A DNA stretch of 64,000 nt, from positions 62,001-126,000 of the forward strand of contig JAJDUD010000024.1 of the NCBI GenBank assembly GCA_022826825.1, in the 5' to 3' direction. This DNA comes from Acidobacteriota bacterium. Lineage in GTDB: Bacteria > Acidobacteriota > Vicinamibacteria > Marinacidobacterales > Marinacidobacteraceae. This document shows, one piece after another, positions 1 through 8,612 of this stretch. Below the pieces are notes generated by a model. That model was not told where the DNA came from. It ran no database searches and worked only from the letters and a program-made list of their open reading frames with translations. Made by a program: the position numbers and the translations under genes. Every line of letters begins with the position of its first letter. Position 1 is the stretch's first letter.

Positions 1-2
1 AG

Positions 3-179
3 ACGGCGGTCCGGGTGACCAACCGCGCGGTGCAGGTGCTCGGGGGCTACGGATACATCCGGGACTACCCGGCCGAGCGTTACCTCCGGGATGCGAAGCT
101 CATGACCATTGGCGAGGGGACCTCGGAGATACAGCGGCTGCTCATCGCCCGGCCCCTGCTCGGGCGGATCGGCAGCTGA
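3..179 (+). CDS. acyl-CoA dehydrogenase, C-terminal fragment (5' truncated by window edge)
   Basis: Frame 3 reads [58 protein letters not shown], the typical ACAD C-terminus (GGYGY...RDAK...EGTSEIQ). Confidence 0.93.
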   Translation, partial: TAVRVTNRAVQVLGGYGYIRDYPAERYLRDAKLMTIGEGTSEIQRLLIARPLLGRIGS

Positions 180-199
180 TCCCTGCCGGAGGATCTGCC

Positions 200-1435
200 T
201 TGGGCTCCCGAGCGGGCGGCGGCGCCGGAATGTTCCGCGAGGTCGCGACGGGTGACCGCCGCGCCCTGGGCCGCGCGATCACCCTGGTGGAAGGCGGGGC
301 GGCGGGAGCCCGCGAGGCCGCGCTGGCGCTCGATTGGCCGGCGCGGGCCCGGGTGATCGCCCTGACCGGTCCGCCGGGGGTGGGAAAGAGCGAACTGGCG
401 AATCGCCTGGCGGCGTCCCTTGCCGAAGCGGGCCGCCGCGTGGCCGTGCTGGCCGTGGACCCTTCGAGCCCCAGGACGGGAGGCGCCCTGCTCGGCGACC
501 GGGTGCGGTTCACCGGAGACCCGGGTGCGGTCTTCTTCCGGAGCATGGCCGCCCGCGCCGGGGAAGCGGGTCTGGCGCCCGAGGTCCCCGCGGTACTGCG
601 GCTCCTGGCGGTTGGCGGCGCGGAGCGCATCCTGCTCGAGACGGCCGGCGTGGGGCAGGGTGACGATGCGGTCCTGCGGCTCGCCGATCTCGGCATCGCG
701 GTCACCGCGGCCGGCCTCGGAGACGGGGTCCAGGCTGCGAAGGCGGGACTCTTCGAGGTGGCCGACTTCGTGGTGGTGAACCAGGCGGACCGGCCCGGCG
801 CGGAGGCGATGGCAGCGTCGTTCCGAGCCCTGCGGCCGGGTCCGGTGTTCCTGACCTCGGCGCTCGAGGGCACGGGAATGGAGGGTCTGAGGGCGGCGGC
901 AGAGAACGAACTCGAGGCGCGTCCTTCGCTGGATCGCTCGGTACCGGCGGGGCCGGACGCGCCGGACCCGGGAAGACCCGGTCCCGCGATCCGCCTGCAC
1001 CACGTCGGCATCGCCGTGAAGGACGGGGGAGATGCAGCGGAACTCTGGCGGGAGCTGCTGGGGCTTCGCGAAACCGGCCGCTACCGGGTGGACGAGTTCG
1101 GGGTCCTGGCGCTGTTCCTGGCCCCCGAGGGTGAGCGGGCGCCGGCCGGGGGTTTCCTCGAGCTGCTGGAACCCGTGACCGCGGACAGTCCGGTCGCCCG
1201 CTACCTGGATCGCCGGGGCGAGGGGCTTCATCACGTCTGTTTCGAAGTCGAAGACATCCGTGAAACGCTGGCGGCGCTCGCCGCGCGCGGCGTGCGCCTC
1301 GTGGACCGTGAGCCGCGGCGGGGGGCGGGCGGCCACCTGGTCGCCTTCATCCACCCGGCGAGCGCCGGCGGGGTCCTGCTCGAGCTGAAACAGGCGGACC
1401 ACGGATCTCCATCGGAACCAGTACGCACCGGGTAG
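200..1435 (+). CDS. MeaB-like G-protein domain fused to methylmalonyl-CoA epimerase (VOC) domain
   Basis: N-terminal half: GPPGVGKSEL, AVDPSSPRTGGALLGDRVRF, ETAGVGQGD, VVVNQAD (MeaB/ArgK motifs). C-terminal half: LHHVGIAVKD...LLEPV...SPVARYLDRRGEGLHHVCFEVEDI (methylmalonyl-CoA epimerase). Confidence 0.88.
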   Translation: MGSRAGGGAGMFREVATGDRRALGRAITLVEGGAAGAREAALALDWPARARVIALTGPPGVGKSELANRLAASLAEAGRRVAVLAVDPSSPRTGGALLGDRVRFTGDPGAVFFRSMAARAGEAGLAPEVPAVLRLLAVGGAERILLETAGVGQGDDAVLRLADLGIAVTAAGLGDGVQAAKAGLFEVADFVVVNQADRPGAEAMAASFRALRPGPVFLTSALEGTGMEGLRAAAENELEARPSLDRSVPAGPDAPDPGRPGPAIRLHHVGIAVKDGGDAAELWRELLGLRETGRYRVDEFGVLALFLAPEGERAPAGGFLELLEPVTADSPVARYLDRRGEGLHHVCFEVEDIRETLAALAARGVRLVDREPRRGAGGHLVAFIHPASAGGVLLELKQADHGSPSEPVRTG

Positions 1436-1440
1436 TCTTC

Positions 1441-2187
1441 GTGCCCATGAAACCCGCTCTCTCCTTCCGGCGCGACCTGCTGATGCTCGTGGGCGGCGTC
1501 CCGGCCGCCTATGCGCTCGGACTCTGGGTGGGGTCGATGGGTCTGGGGGCCGCCCGGTGGCTGCTGCCGCTGCTGCTCGCGGCGCCGGCGATTCACGGAC
1601 TCTGGCGGTATCTGGGAGAGGGGCGCCGGGCGGAGGCGGTCCGGCTGATGCTCGCCTGGGCGGCCGCACTGGCCGTCTTCGGGCCGATCGCGATGGCCGT
1701 GGCGCCCGGCGCTGCGGAGGCCGCGGTGTTCCGGGGCGCCGCCTACAGCGACGAGATGATGGCCTGGCTGGCCACCGGCGAGGGTGCGGAAGGGGACCTC
1801 CGGCTGTTCCTGCCGATCCATCTGCAGCGCCTGGCGATCTTCGTGCCGCTCTCCCTCGTGAGCGGCGGCGCGCTCGGACTCCTGATGGGCGCGGTGATGC
1901 TGAACTTCATGGACTTTTTCGTGGCTTCGTACGCCTTGGCCGCGAGCGGCGTTCCCTCGGCCCTCGCCTGGTTCCCCTGGGCGCTCTGCCGGGTGGCCGG
2001 GTTCGTGATCCTCGGGGTCGTCTGCGCCGAACCGCTGGTGCGGCGGCTCGGAAAGGTGAGCGCGCCGCTGGAGCCCGGAGGAGGCCGGCTCCTCTACCTG
2101 GCCGGCGGACTCCTGCTGGCTGACGTGGTGCTCAAGGCGGCGCTCGCCCCCCTGTGGGGTCGTTTCCTGGCCGGCTATCTCAACTGA
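1441..2187 (+). CDS. hypothetical multi-pass membrane protein
   Basis: 248 aa ORF rich in hydrophobic segments, directly downstream of the previous gene; no family recognised. Confidence 0.6.
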   Translation: MPMKPALSFRRDLLMLVGGVPAAYALGLWVGSMGLGAARWLLPLLLAAPAIHGLWRYLGEGRRAEAVRLMLAWAAALAVFGPIAMAVAPGAAEAAVFRGAAYSDEMMAWLATGEGAEGDLRLFLPIHLQRLAIFVPLSLVSGGALGLLMGAVMLNFMDFFVASYALAASGVPSALAWFPWALCRVAGFVILGVVCAEPLVRRLGKVSAPLEPGGGRLLYLAGGLLLADVVLKAALAPLWGRFLAGYLN

Positions 2188-2216
2188 CGCAGCGCCGGTG
2201 GGGGCGATACAGGAGG

Positions 2217-2261
2217 GGAACGCCGGCCTTCAGGCCGGCACAGCCCGCCGCAGGCGGGCGG
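2217..2261 (+). repeat. REP-like double-hairpin element R1
   Basis: GGAACGCCGGCCTTCAGGCCGGCACAGCCCGCCGCAGGCGGGCGG: two adjacent perfect hairpins. Confidence 0.8.
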
Positions 2262-2373
2262 ACGACACAATGTGATCGAGCGGGAAGCGCGTGCGGCAGC
2301 GACAGCGCGTTTTTCGACGGCCCCGGATGATACGAAGAAGGGTCACACCAGGCGGTGTTGGGCGATGCGGCTT

Positions 2374-2417
2374 GGAACGCCGGCCTCCGGCCGGCACAGC
2401 CCGCCGCAGGCGGGCGG
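2374..2417 (+). repeat. REP-like double-hairpin element R2
   Basis: GGAACGCCGGCCTCCGGCCGGCACAGCCCGCCGCAGGCGGGCGG; near-identical to R1, about 156 bp away. Confidence 0.8.
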
Positions 2418-2510
2418 ATGGGACAGAGCGATCGAGCGGGAAGCGCGTGCGGCAGCGACAGCGGGTTCTCGACGGCCCCGGATGACACGAAGAAGCGTCA
2501 CACCAGGCGG

Positions 2511-2585
2511 TGGTGGGCGATGCAGGATTTGAACCTGCGACTTCTACCGTGTGAAGGTAGCACTCTCCCGCTGAGTTAATCGCCC
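2511..2585 (-). tRNA. tRNA-Val(CAC), CCA encoded
   Basis: Reverse complement gggcgattaactcagcgggagagtgctaccttcacacggtagaagtcgcaggttcaaatcctgcatcgcccacca; cloverleaf pairs, anticodon loop TTCACAC. Confidence 0.95.
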
Positions 2586-2880
2586 GTTCCCGGGTCCCGC
2601 CGACACTGGCACGGCTTGGGGCCGCGCTCCGGCAGGAGGGCCGGGACGCTAGCAACCCGCCCGTTTCCCGTCAACCCGAGCGAGGAACGGTTGCTCCAGT
2701 CGAGACGACGGAGGAGATTCCCGACCCATGATGGCCGAATGGACTTTGACTTCGACGATCCGTTGCCGCCCGATGTCATGAAGTACCTCGAGTCGTGAGC
2801 GCCTGCTCGACACCCGCGCCTTCCCGTGGTGGATCGGACCCGAGGACCGTCCACGTTCCAGGTTGCGATTTCTCATGGTA

Positions 2881-2921
2881 GAGCGACAGTAGGACCTGTG
2901 GCAGGTCAAACTCTGTCGCTC
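2881..2921. repeat. long intergenic cruciform
   Basis: GAGCGACAG-TAG-GACCTG-TGG-CAGGTC-AAACT-CTGTCGCTC: nested perfect stems of 9 and 6 bp. Confidence 0.75.
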
Positions 2922-2988
2922 CCACAGCGTGTCAGCCGGGTTCCTGCACAGAAGTGTGCTTCGAGAGCGTTGAGAGTCACGACGTGCG

Positions 2989-3064
2989 CTGGCCGGCGGC
3001 CAGCGCGTGCTGGCCGGAGGCCGGCGTTCCAAGCCGGCATTGCTACACCGGAGGTCGGCGTTTC
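2989..3064 (-). repeat. REP-like element R3
   Basis: Minus strand carries gaaacgccgacctccggtg...ggcttggaacgccggcctccggccagcacgcgctggccgccggccagc. Confidence 0.7.
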
Positions 3065-3104
3065 ACTGAGGGCGAGCGTCTCCCCCGGTTGGTTGCGCCT
3101 CGCC

Positions 3105-4520
3105 CTAGAAGGACTCCACCTTCATCATGTTCGTGGCGCCGCTGAGCTGGTGGGTCCCGCAGACGATCACGACGCGGTCGCCGGAGGCGACGTGGCGTTC
3201 GGAGCGGAGTTGGTCGAGCGCCCGACTGAGCATCTGGTCGGTGTTGCGGAAACGCCGATTGCGCATGGGACGCACTCCCCAGCGCAGCGCCAGCCGCCGG
3301 AAGACATGGTCCGAGGTGGTGAAACCGAAAATGCCGCAGCGCGGCCGCATGCGGCTTACCTGGCGGACGGTGGCGCCCGAATCGGTGAAGGCGACGATGT
3401 AGGCGGCGTCGATCGTCGCGGCCGCCTCGCGGGCGGCGGCGGCGATTGCATGCTCGATCCGGCTGCGGTCGATGAGGGCCTGGTAGTGCGGTAACTCACC
3501 GAAGTCCGCGTGCTGTTCCGTATACGTGGCCAGCCGGTCGAGCGTCCGCACCGCTTCGACGGGGAACTCGCCTACCGAAGTCTCCCCGGAGAGCATCACC
3601 GCGTCGCTTCCGTCGAGGATCGCGTTGGCCACGTCGGAAGCCTCGGCCCGGGTCGGCATCGGATGGGAGATCATCGAATCCAGCATCTGGGTCGCCGTGA
3701 TGGCGATCTTCCCCCGGGAATTCGCCTGACGAATCACCCATTTCTGGACGATGGGAACGCGCTCGGAGGAGGTCTCCACGCCGAGATCGCCGCGGGCGAC
3801 CATCACTCCGTCGGAAACATGGAGGATTTCCTCCAGGTTCTCGAGCGCCTCCGGCCGCTCGATCTTCGCGATGAGGGGGATGTCCTCGCGATCCAGCCGC
3901 GCCAGCAGCCCTCGGACCGTCTCGACATCCCGCGCCCGCTGGACGAAGGACACCGCGAGGTAATCCACTCCGGCTTTCACCGCGGCCTGCAGGTCGGTGC
4001 GGTCCTTCACCGTGAGCGAGGGTCCGGACAGCGGGACGCCGGGAAGGTTGATGCCCTTCCGGGACAAGAGGACGCCCCCGACCACCACTTCGGTCTGCAC
4101 GTCGCGGTCGGCGCTCTTGAGGACCCGCAGCTTCAGCAACCCGTCGTCGATGAGGATGAAGTCCCCCGGACGGACATCCCGGGCGAGCTGGGGGTACGTC
4201 GTCGCAACGGCCTCCGCGCTCCCGACGACATTTCGGGAGGTGAGCACGAACGGGGCTCCGGGTTTCAGTTCGACGCCGTCCGGCGGGACCTCGCAGACCC
4301 GCATCTTCGGTCCCGCCAGGTCGGCGAGCGTGGCGACGGCGCGGCCCGCCTTGCGAGCCGCGCGCCGCACGGCGCGGACCCGGCTCTGCAGGCTGGTGGC
4401 GGTCTCGTGGGCGCAATTGAGCCGGGCCGCATCCATCCCCGCGTCGACCAGGGCCTCGACAGTCTGGGTGGGGCGCGTCGCGGGACCCAGCGTGGCGATG
4501 ATCTTGGTGCGGCGAAACAT
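3105..4520 (-). CDS. pyk: pyruvate kinase
   Basis: MFRRTKIIATLGPATRP...DGVMVARGDLGVE...MLDSMISHPMPTRAEASDVANAILDGSDAVMLSGETSVGEFPVEAV. Confidence 0.97.
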   Translation of the reverse strand: MFRRTKIIATLGPATRPTQTVEALVDAGMDAARLNCAHETATSLQSRVRAVRRAARKAGRAVATLADLAGPKMRVCEVPPDGVELKPGAPFVLTSRNVVGSAEAVATTYPQLARDVRPGDFILIDDGLLKLRVLKSADRDVQTEVVVGGVLLSRKGINLPGVPLSGPSLTVKDRTDLQAAVKAGVDYLAVSFVQRARDVETVRGLLARLDREDIPLIAKIERPEALENLEEILHVSDGVMVARGDLGVETSSERVPIVQKWVIRQANSRGKIAITATQMLDSMISHPMPTRAEASDVANAILDGSDAVMLSGETSVGEFPVEAVRTLDRLATYTEQHADFGELPHYQALIDRSRIEHAIAAAAREAAATIDAAYIVAFTDSGATVRQVSRMRPRCGIFGFTTSDHVFRRLALRWGVRPMRNRRFRNTDQMLSRALDQLRSERHVASGDRVVIVCGTHQLSGATNMMKVESF

Positions 4521-4524
4521 GGGG

Positions 4525-5247
4525 CTACCCGTTGCGCTCTTCGCTCCGCGTCGGGATGCCCCGGGACGCCGTACTCCTGGGCCGCAGAATGGTGAGCAGG
4601 ACCTTGAGACCCGCCGCGAAGAAGCCGGGGACGATGGCATCCCGGGCGTCTCCTGCGGTCGGCCGGCGGCTCGAAACCGGGACTTCCACCGATGGAATGC
4701 GCGCCCGGGCGGCGCTCACCTGCATCTCGGCGAGCCAGCCGTAGTCCGGATCCGAAAGGCCCAACTGCAACAGGGCCTGCCAGCGAATGGCCCGGAAGGG
4801 GCCGAGATCCGTGAAGCGATAGCCGTAGAGCAGGAGGATGAGCCGCGTCGCGATCCAGTGTCCGAGCCGGACCAGGCCCGGATAGGCCCCGGGGTCCGGG
4901 TTTCCCCGGCTCCGGGAACCCATGACGAAGTCCACTCCCGGAGCCAGAAGGGGTGACAGCACGGCGGGAAGTTCCTCGGCGTCGTCCGTTCCGTCACCGC
5001 GGAAGAACACCACGACATCGGGAGGTTCGGGCGCGAGGTGGACCATCCCGGTAAGGCAGGCGCGCCCGTATCCCGGGCGTGCTTCCTCGATGGCAGTGGC
5101 TCCGTAGCGCCGCGCGGTGTCGGGAATACCGGCGCCCGGGCGCCCGACGACCACGATTTCCCGCAGGTGGCCGTGGGGAAGCGACGCCAGCACCCGGGAA
5201 AGCTCGGGTTCGCCGCCGAGTGCGGGAATGATCGCCGCCGTTCGCAC
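4525..5247 (-). CDS. family 2 glycosyltransferase (DPM/GT2-like)
   Basis: VRTAAIIPALGGEPELSRVLASL...ARPGYGRACLTGM...VVFFRGDGTDDAEELPAVLSPL; GTG start proposed. Confidence 0.8.
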   Translation of the reverse strand: MRTAAIIPALGGEPELSRVLASLPHGHLREIVVVGRPGAGIPDTARRYGATAIEEARPGYGRACLTGMVHLAPEPPDVVVFFRGDGTDDAEELPAVLSPLLAPGVDFVMGSRSRGNPDPGAYPGLVRLGHWIATRLILLLYGYRFTDLGPFRAIRWQALLQLGLSDPDYGWLAEMQVSAARARIPSVEVPVSSRRPTAGDARDAIVPGFFAAGLKVLLTILRPRSTASRGIPTRSEERNG

Positions 5248-5489
5248 GTTTAGCAGCCGGTGGGCAAGGGTGCGTGAGCGCCGAGGCCGGTGAAGCGCCC
5301 GGCTGACCCGGTTCTCCCGGTGGGGGCGGCGCGCAAGGGAGGAATACCGAGTGTATTTCGACCGAAGCGCACCGATGAACAACGCGAAGCGGTGCAGGTC
5401 AGACGGGATGCGTCGCCGGCCGAACGCCGCGTTACCTTGTTCACAGGCTGCTGAATTTGCCGGCGAGTATATGGGTCGGTTCCCGTAGG

Positions 5490-7133
5490 ATGGACCCTGT
5501 GAACGATCCGCCGATCCCATTCCGAGTGCTTCTGCTGGCCGGGGTGACGCTCGGCCTCGCCTGCTCGACCGCTCCGCCGCCGGAGACCGAGGAGGGTGCG
5601 GCCGTCCTCTTCCGTGGTGGCCGGATCCTCGACGGGACCGGGAACCCCTGGGTTCGGGGCGACGTGCTGGTGGTGGGCGACCGCATCGCCCGTGCCGGTG
5701 TCATTCCCGCTGCCGAGGTCCCCGCAGGCGCGCGTGAGGTGGACGCGTCCGGGCTCACCGTCATGCCCGGTTTCATCGATCCGCATTCGCATGCCGGTCC
5801 CGGGCTCGCCACGCCCGAGCTCCGCGTGGGAGAACCGGTCATCCGGCAGGGGATCACGACCGTGATGGTGAACCCCGACGGGGGTGGTGACGTGGACCTG
5901 GCGGAGCAGCGACGCCGCTTCGAGGCGGGAGGGATCGGTGTCCACGTCGCCCTGATGATCGGCCACGGGGCGGTGCGGCGCGCCGTGCTCGGGATGGAGG
6001 ACCGTCCACCGACCGAGGAGGAATTCGAGCGGATGGCCGGGCTGGTGCGCGCCGGAATGGATGCCGGGGCCTTCGGCATGACCGGAGGCCTCTACTACGC
6101 CCCGGGAAGCTATGCGGAGAACGCCGAGGTCGTGCGCCTCGCGGCCGAAATCGCCCCGTTCGGCGCCTTCGTCAGTCACATTCGCGACGAGAGCGACTAC
6201 AACATCGGCCTGGTCGCGGCAGTAGAGGAAGTCATCGAGGTGGCGGAGGCGCAGGGCATTCGCGGGGTGGTGACCCATTTCAAGGCCCTCGGTCCTCCCG
6301 TGTGGGGGCTGAGCCGGCAGGCCACCGCCGCGATCGACGCCGCGCGCGCCCGGGGGGTGGAGGTGTTCGCGGACCAGTATCCCTACGAGGCGTCGGGGAC
6401 GAGCATCGTCGGGGCGCTCGTTCCGCGCTGGGCGCTCGCCGGTGAAACCATGCCGGGGTTGCCCTCGCCCCTCGAGACCCGGCTTGCGAATCCCCGGGAA
6501 CGGGCGCGCCTGCGCGCCGACATGCTGGTGGCGCTGGAGCGGCGGGGCGGCGCCGAGACGCTGCTTCTCTCCCGCCACCGGGCGGACACCGCCCTCGAGG
6601 GTCGGTATCTCAGCGACCTCGCGGAGGAGTGGGACGTGGAGCCCATCGACGCGGCGCTCCGCCTGCTCGACGCCGGTGGGGCCGGGCTCGTGTCCTTCAA
6701 CATGTCGGAGGAGGACATCGCTCACATCATGACCCGCGAGTGGACGATGGCGTCGTCGGACGGCGGCCTGGTTCCGGCAGGGGAGGGGCGCCCGCACCCA
6801 CGCTTCTACGGCGCGTTTCCGCGGCGCATCGCCCGCTACGTGAGGGAACGGGAGGTGCTGACCCTGGCGGAGGCGGTCCGGGGCATGACGAGCCTGCCGG
6901 CAACGGTGTTCCGGATGTACGACCGGGGGCAGATCGCACCGGGACGCATCGCCGACCTCCTCGTGGTGGACATCGAGGAGTTCGGCGATGCCGCCACCTA
7001 CGAGAACCCGCACGCGCTCGCCGAAGGGATCGTGCACGCGCTGGTGGCCGGCGTCTTCGCCATCGACAATGGCGAGACAACCGGGGCGCTGGCCGGCCAG
7101 GTGCTGACCCCGCACTGGATGGGTGGCGAGTGA
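5490..7133 (+). CDS. exported D-aminoacylase / N-acyl-D-amino-acid deacylase family amidohydrolase (lipoprotein)
   Basis: Signal with LGLACST lipobox; FRGGRILDGTGNPWVRGDVLVVGDRIA, VMPGFIDPHSHAGPGL, MTGGLYYAPGSYAENAEV, PGRIADLLVVD. Confidence 0.9.
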   Translation: MDPVNDPPIPFRVLLLAGVTLGLACSTAPPPETEEGAAVLFRGGRILDGTGNPWVRGDVLVVGDRIARAGVIPAAEVPAGAREVDASGLTVMPGFIDPHSHAGPGLATPELRVGEPVIRQGITTVMVNPDGGGDVDLAEQRRRFEAGGIGVHVALMIGHGAVRRAVLGMEDRPPTEEEFERMAGLVRAGMDAGAFGMTGGLYYAPGSYAENAEVVRLAAEIAPFGAFVSHIRDESDYNIGLVAAVEEVIEVAEAQGIRGVVTHFKALGPPVWGLSRQATAAIDAARARGVEVFADQYPYEASGTSIVGALVPRWALAGETMPGLPSPLETRLANPRERARLRADMLVALERRGGAETLLLSRHRADTALEGRYLSDLAEEWDVEPIDAALRLLDAGGAGLVSFNMSEEDIAHIMTREWTMASSDGGLVPAGEGRPHPRFYGAFPRRIARYVREREVLTLAEAVRGMTSLPATVFRMYDRGQIAPGRIADLLVVDIEEFGDAATYENPHALAEGIVHALVAGVFAIDNGETTGALAGQVLTPHWMGGE

Positions 7134-7202
7134 AGTGCGTTCCCGCCGGGCTGCGGTCGCCCGGCAACGCGCTACCGTTTTCACCTTGCGAAGGAGAACC
7201 GC

Positions 7203-8585
7203 GTGAGTTCTGAATCCGCCATCGCCGGGACGATCCTCGAAACGGTCGGGGGCACTCCCCTGGTGGGGCTCCGGCGGATCGGCCAGGGCCTTCCCGGCCG
7301 GATCGCGGTCAAGATGGAGTCCTTCAACCCGGGCGGCTCCGTGAAGGACCGGATCGCCATCACGATCGTCGAGGACGCCGAGCGCCGGGGAGACCTGAAA
7401 CCCGGGGGGACGATCATCGAAGGGACCTCGGGAAACACCGGGATGGGTCTCGCGCTGGTCGCCGCGGTGAAGGGCTATCGGTCCATCTTCGTGATGCCCG
7501 ACAAGATGAGCGACGAGAAGATCCGGGCCCTCCGGGCGCTCGGCGCCGAGGTCGTGGTGACCCCGACCGCGGTGGAACCGGAGGATCCGCGCAGCTACTA
7601 CAGCGTGGCGAAGCGTCTCGTCGAGGAAACGGAGGGAGCGCTCTACGCGAACCAGTACCACAACCCGGTGAATCCGGAGACCCACTACCGCACCACCGGT
7701 CCCGAACTCTGGGAGCAGGTCGGACCCGAGATCCATACCCTCGTGTGCGGGTTGGGGACCGGGGGCACCATCACCGGGACCGGGCGCTATCTCAAGGAGC
7801 GGAATCCGGAGATTCGGGTCGTCGGCGCCGATCCGGTGGGCTCGCTCTACGACGAGTACTTCCGGACCGGCAGGATCGGCGAGGCGCGCAGCTACAAGGT
7901 GGAAGGGATCGGGGAGGACTTCATCCCGTCCACGATCGATTTCGCCGTGGTGGACGAGGTGATCCAGGTGGGCGACCGGGACTCCTTCCTGATGACCCGG
8001 CGGCTCGCCCGCGAAGAGGGCCTTTTCGTGGGTGGCTCTACGGGTACGGCAATGGTCGCGGCGGTGGAAGCGGCCTCCCGCGTCCCTCGGGGCGCGCTGG
8101 TCGTGGTGCTCGCGCCCGATTCGGGCGCGCGCTACCTGTCCAAGATCTTCAGCGACGACTGGATGCGGCAGAACGGCTTCCTCGAGTCGCCGCGCGAAGG
8201 CGAGACGGTTGGCGACGTGCTGGCCGCGAAGGGCGGCCAGGAGATCGTGAGCGTTCCCCGGACCGCGGGGGTCCGCGAGGCCGTGGCGCTGATGCGGAAG
8301 CACGACGTCTCCCAGCTCCCGGTCCGGGACGAGAACGGCTTCATCGGGGTGGTCACCGAGGCCTCGCTGCTGGAGGGCCATTTCTCCGGAGGGGTGGGGC
8401 GGAGCGATCCGATCAGCGCCTTCGTGAAGACCGACAGGATCGCTTCCCTGGAAGCGGCAAGCCCGCTCGAGGAGCTGGCCCAGATCTTCGCCGGAGGCCG
8501 GATCACCGTGGTGACCGACGGCGGGCAGGCCGTGGGGCTGCTCACCCCCATCGACCTGCTCGACTACCTGTCGCGGGAAGGCTGA
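7203..8585 (+). CDS. cbs: cystathionine beta-synthase with C-terminal CBS domain pair
   Basis: VGGTPLVGLRRI, ESFNPGGSVKDRIA, EGTSGNTGMGLA, GLGTGGTITGTGRYLKE, then regulatory CBS repeats. Confidence 0.93.
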   Translation: MSSESAIAGTILETVGGTPLVGLRRIGQGLPGRIAVKMESFNPGGSVKDRIAITIVEDAERRGDLKPGGTIIEGTSGNTGMGLALVAAVKGYRSIFVMPDKMSDEKIRALRALGAEVVVTPTAVEPEDPRSYYSVAKRLVEETEGALYANQYHNPVNPETHYRTTGPELWEQVGPEIHTLVCGLGTGGTITGTGRYLKERNPEIRVVGADPVGSLYDEYFRTGRIGEARSYKVEGIGEDFIPSTIDFAVVDEVIQVGDRDSFLMTRRLAREEGLFVGGSTGTAMVAAVEAASRVPRGALVVVLAPDSGARYLSKIFSDDWMRQNGFLESPREGETVGDVLAAKGGQEIVSVPRTAGVREAVALMRKHDVSQLPVRDENGFIGVVTEASLLEGHFSGGVGRSDPISAFVKTDRIASLEAASPLEELAQIFAGGRITVVTDGGQAVGLLTPIDLLDYLSREG

Positions 8586-8612
8586 CCGGCGGGCCGGTTC
8601 CCCGGCGGCTCG

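Larger units (their letters stand above)
2197..2510. repeat. two tandem ~156-bp units abutting tRNA-Val
   Basis: gatcgagcgggaagcgcgtgcggcagcgacagcg.ttYtcgacggccccggatgaYacgaagaagSgtcacaccaggcggtg occurs at ~2274 and ~2430; each unit also contains one REP element and a short remnant of the tRNA 3' end. Confidence 0.85.

Noticed and set aside
2217-3064. Possible CRISPR array from repeated units
   Set aside because: Only two tandem units of about 156 bp, palindromic elements scattered genome-wide, no regular spacers, no cas genes.
2616-3494. Small + strand ORFs between tRNA-Val and pyk
   Set aside because: Composition, overlap with repeats and antisense pyk; no recognisable domain.
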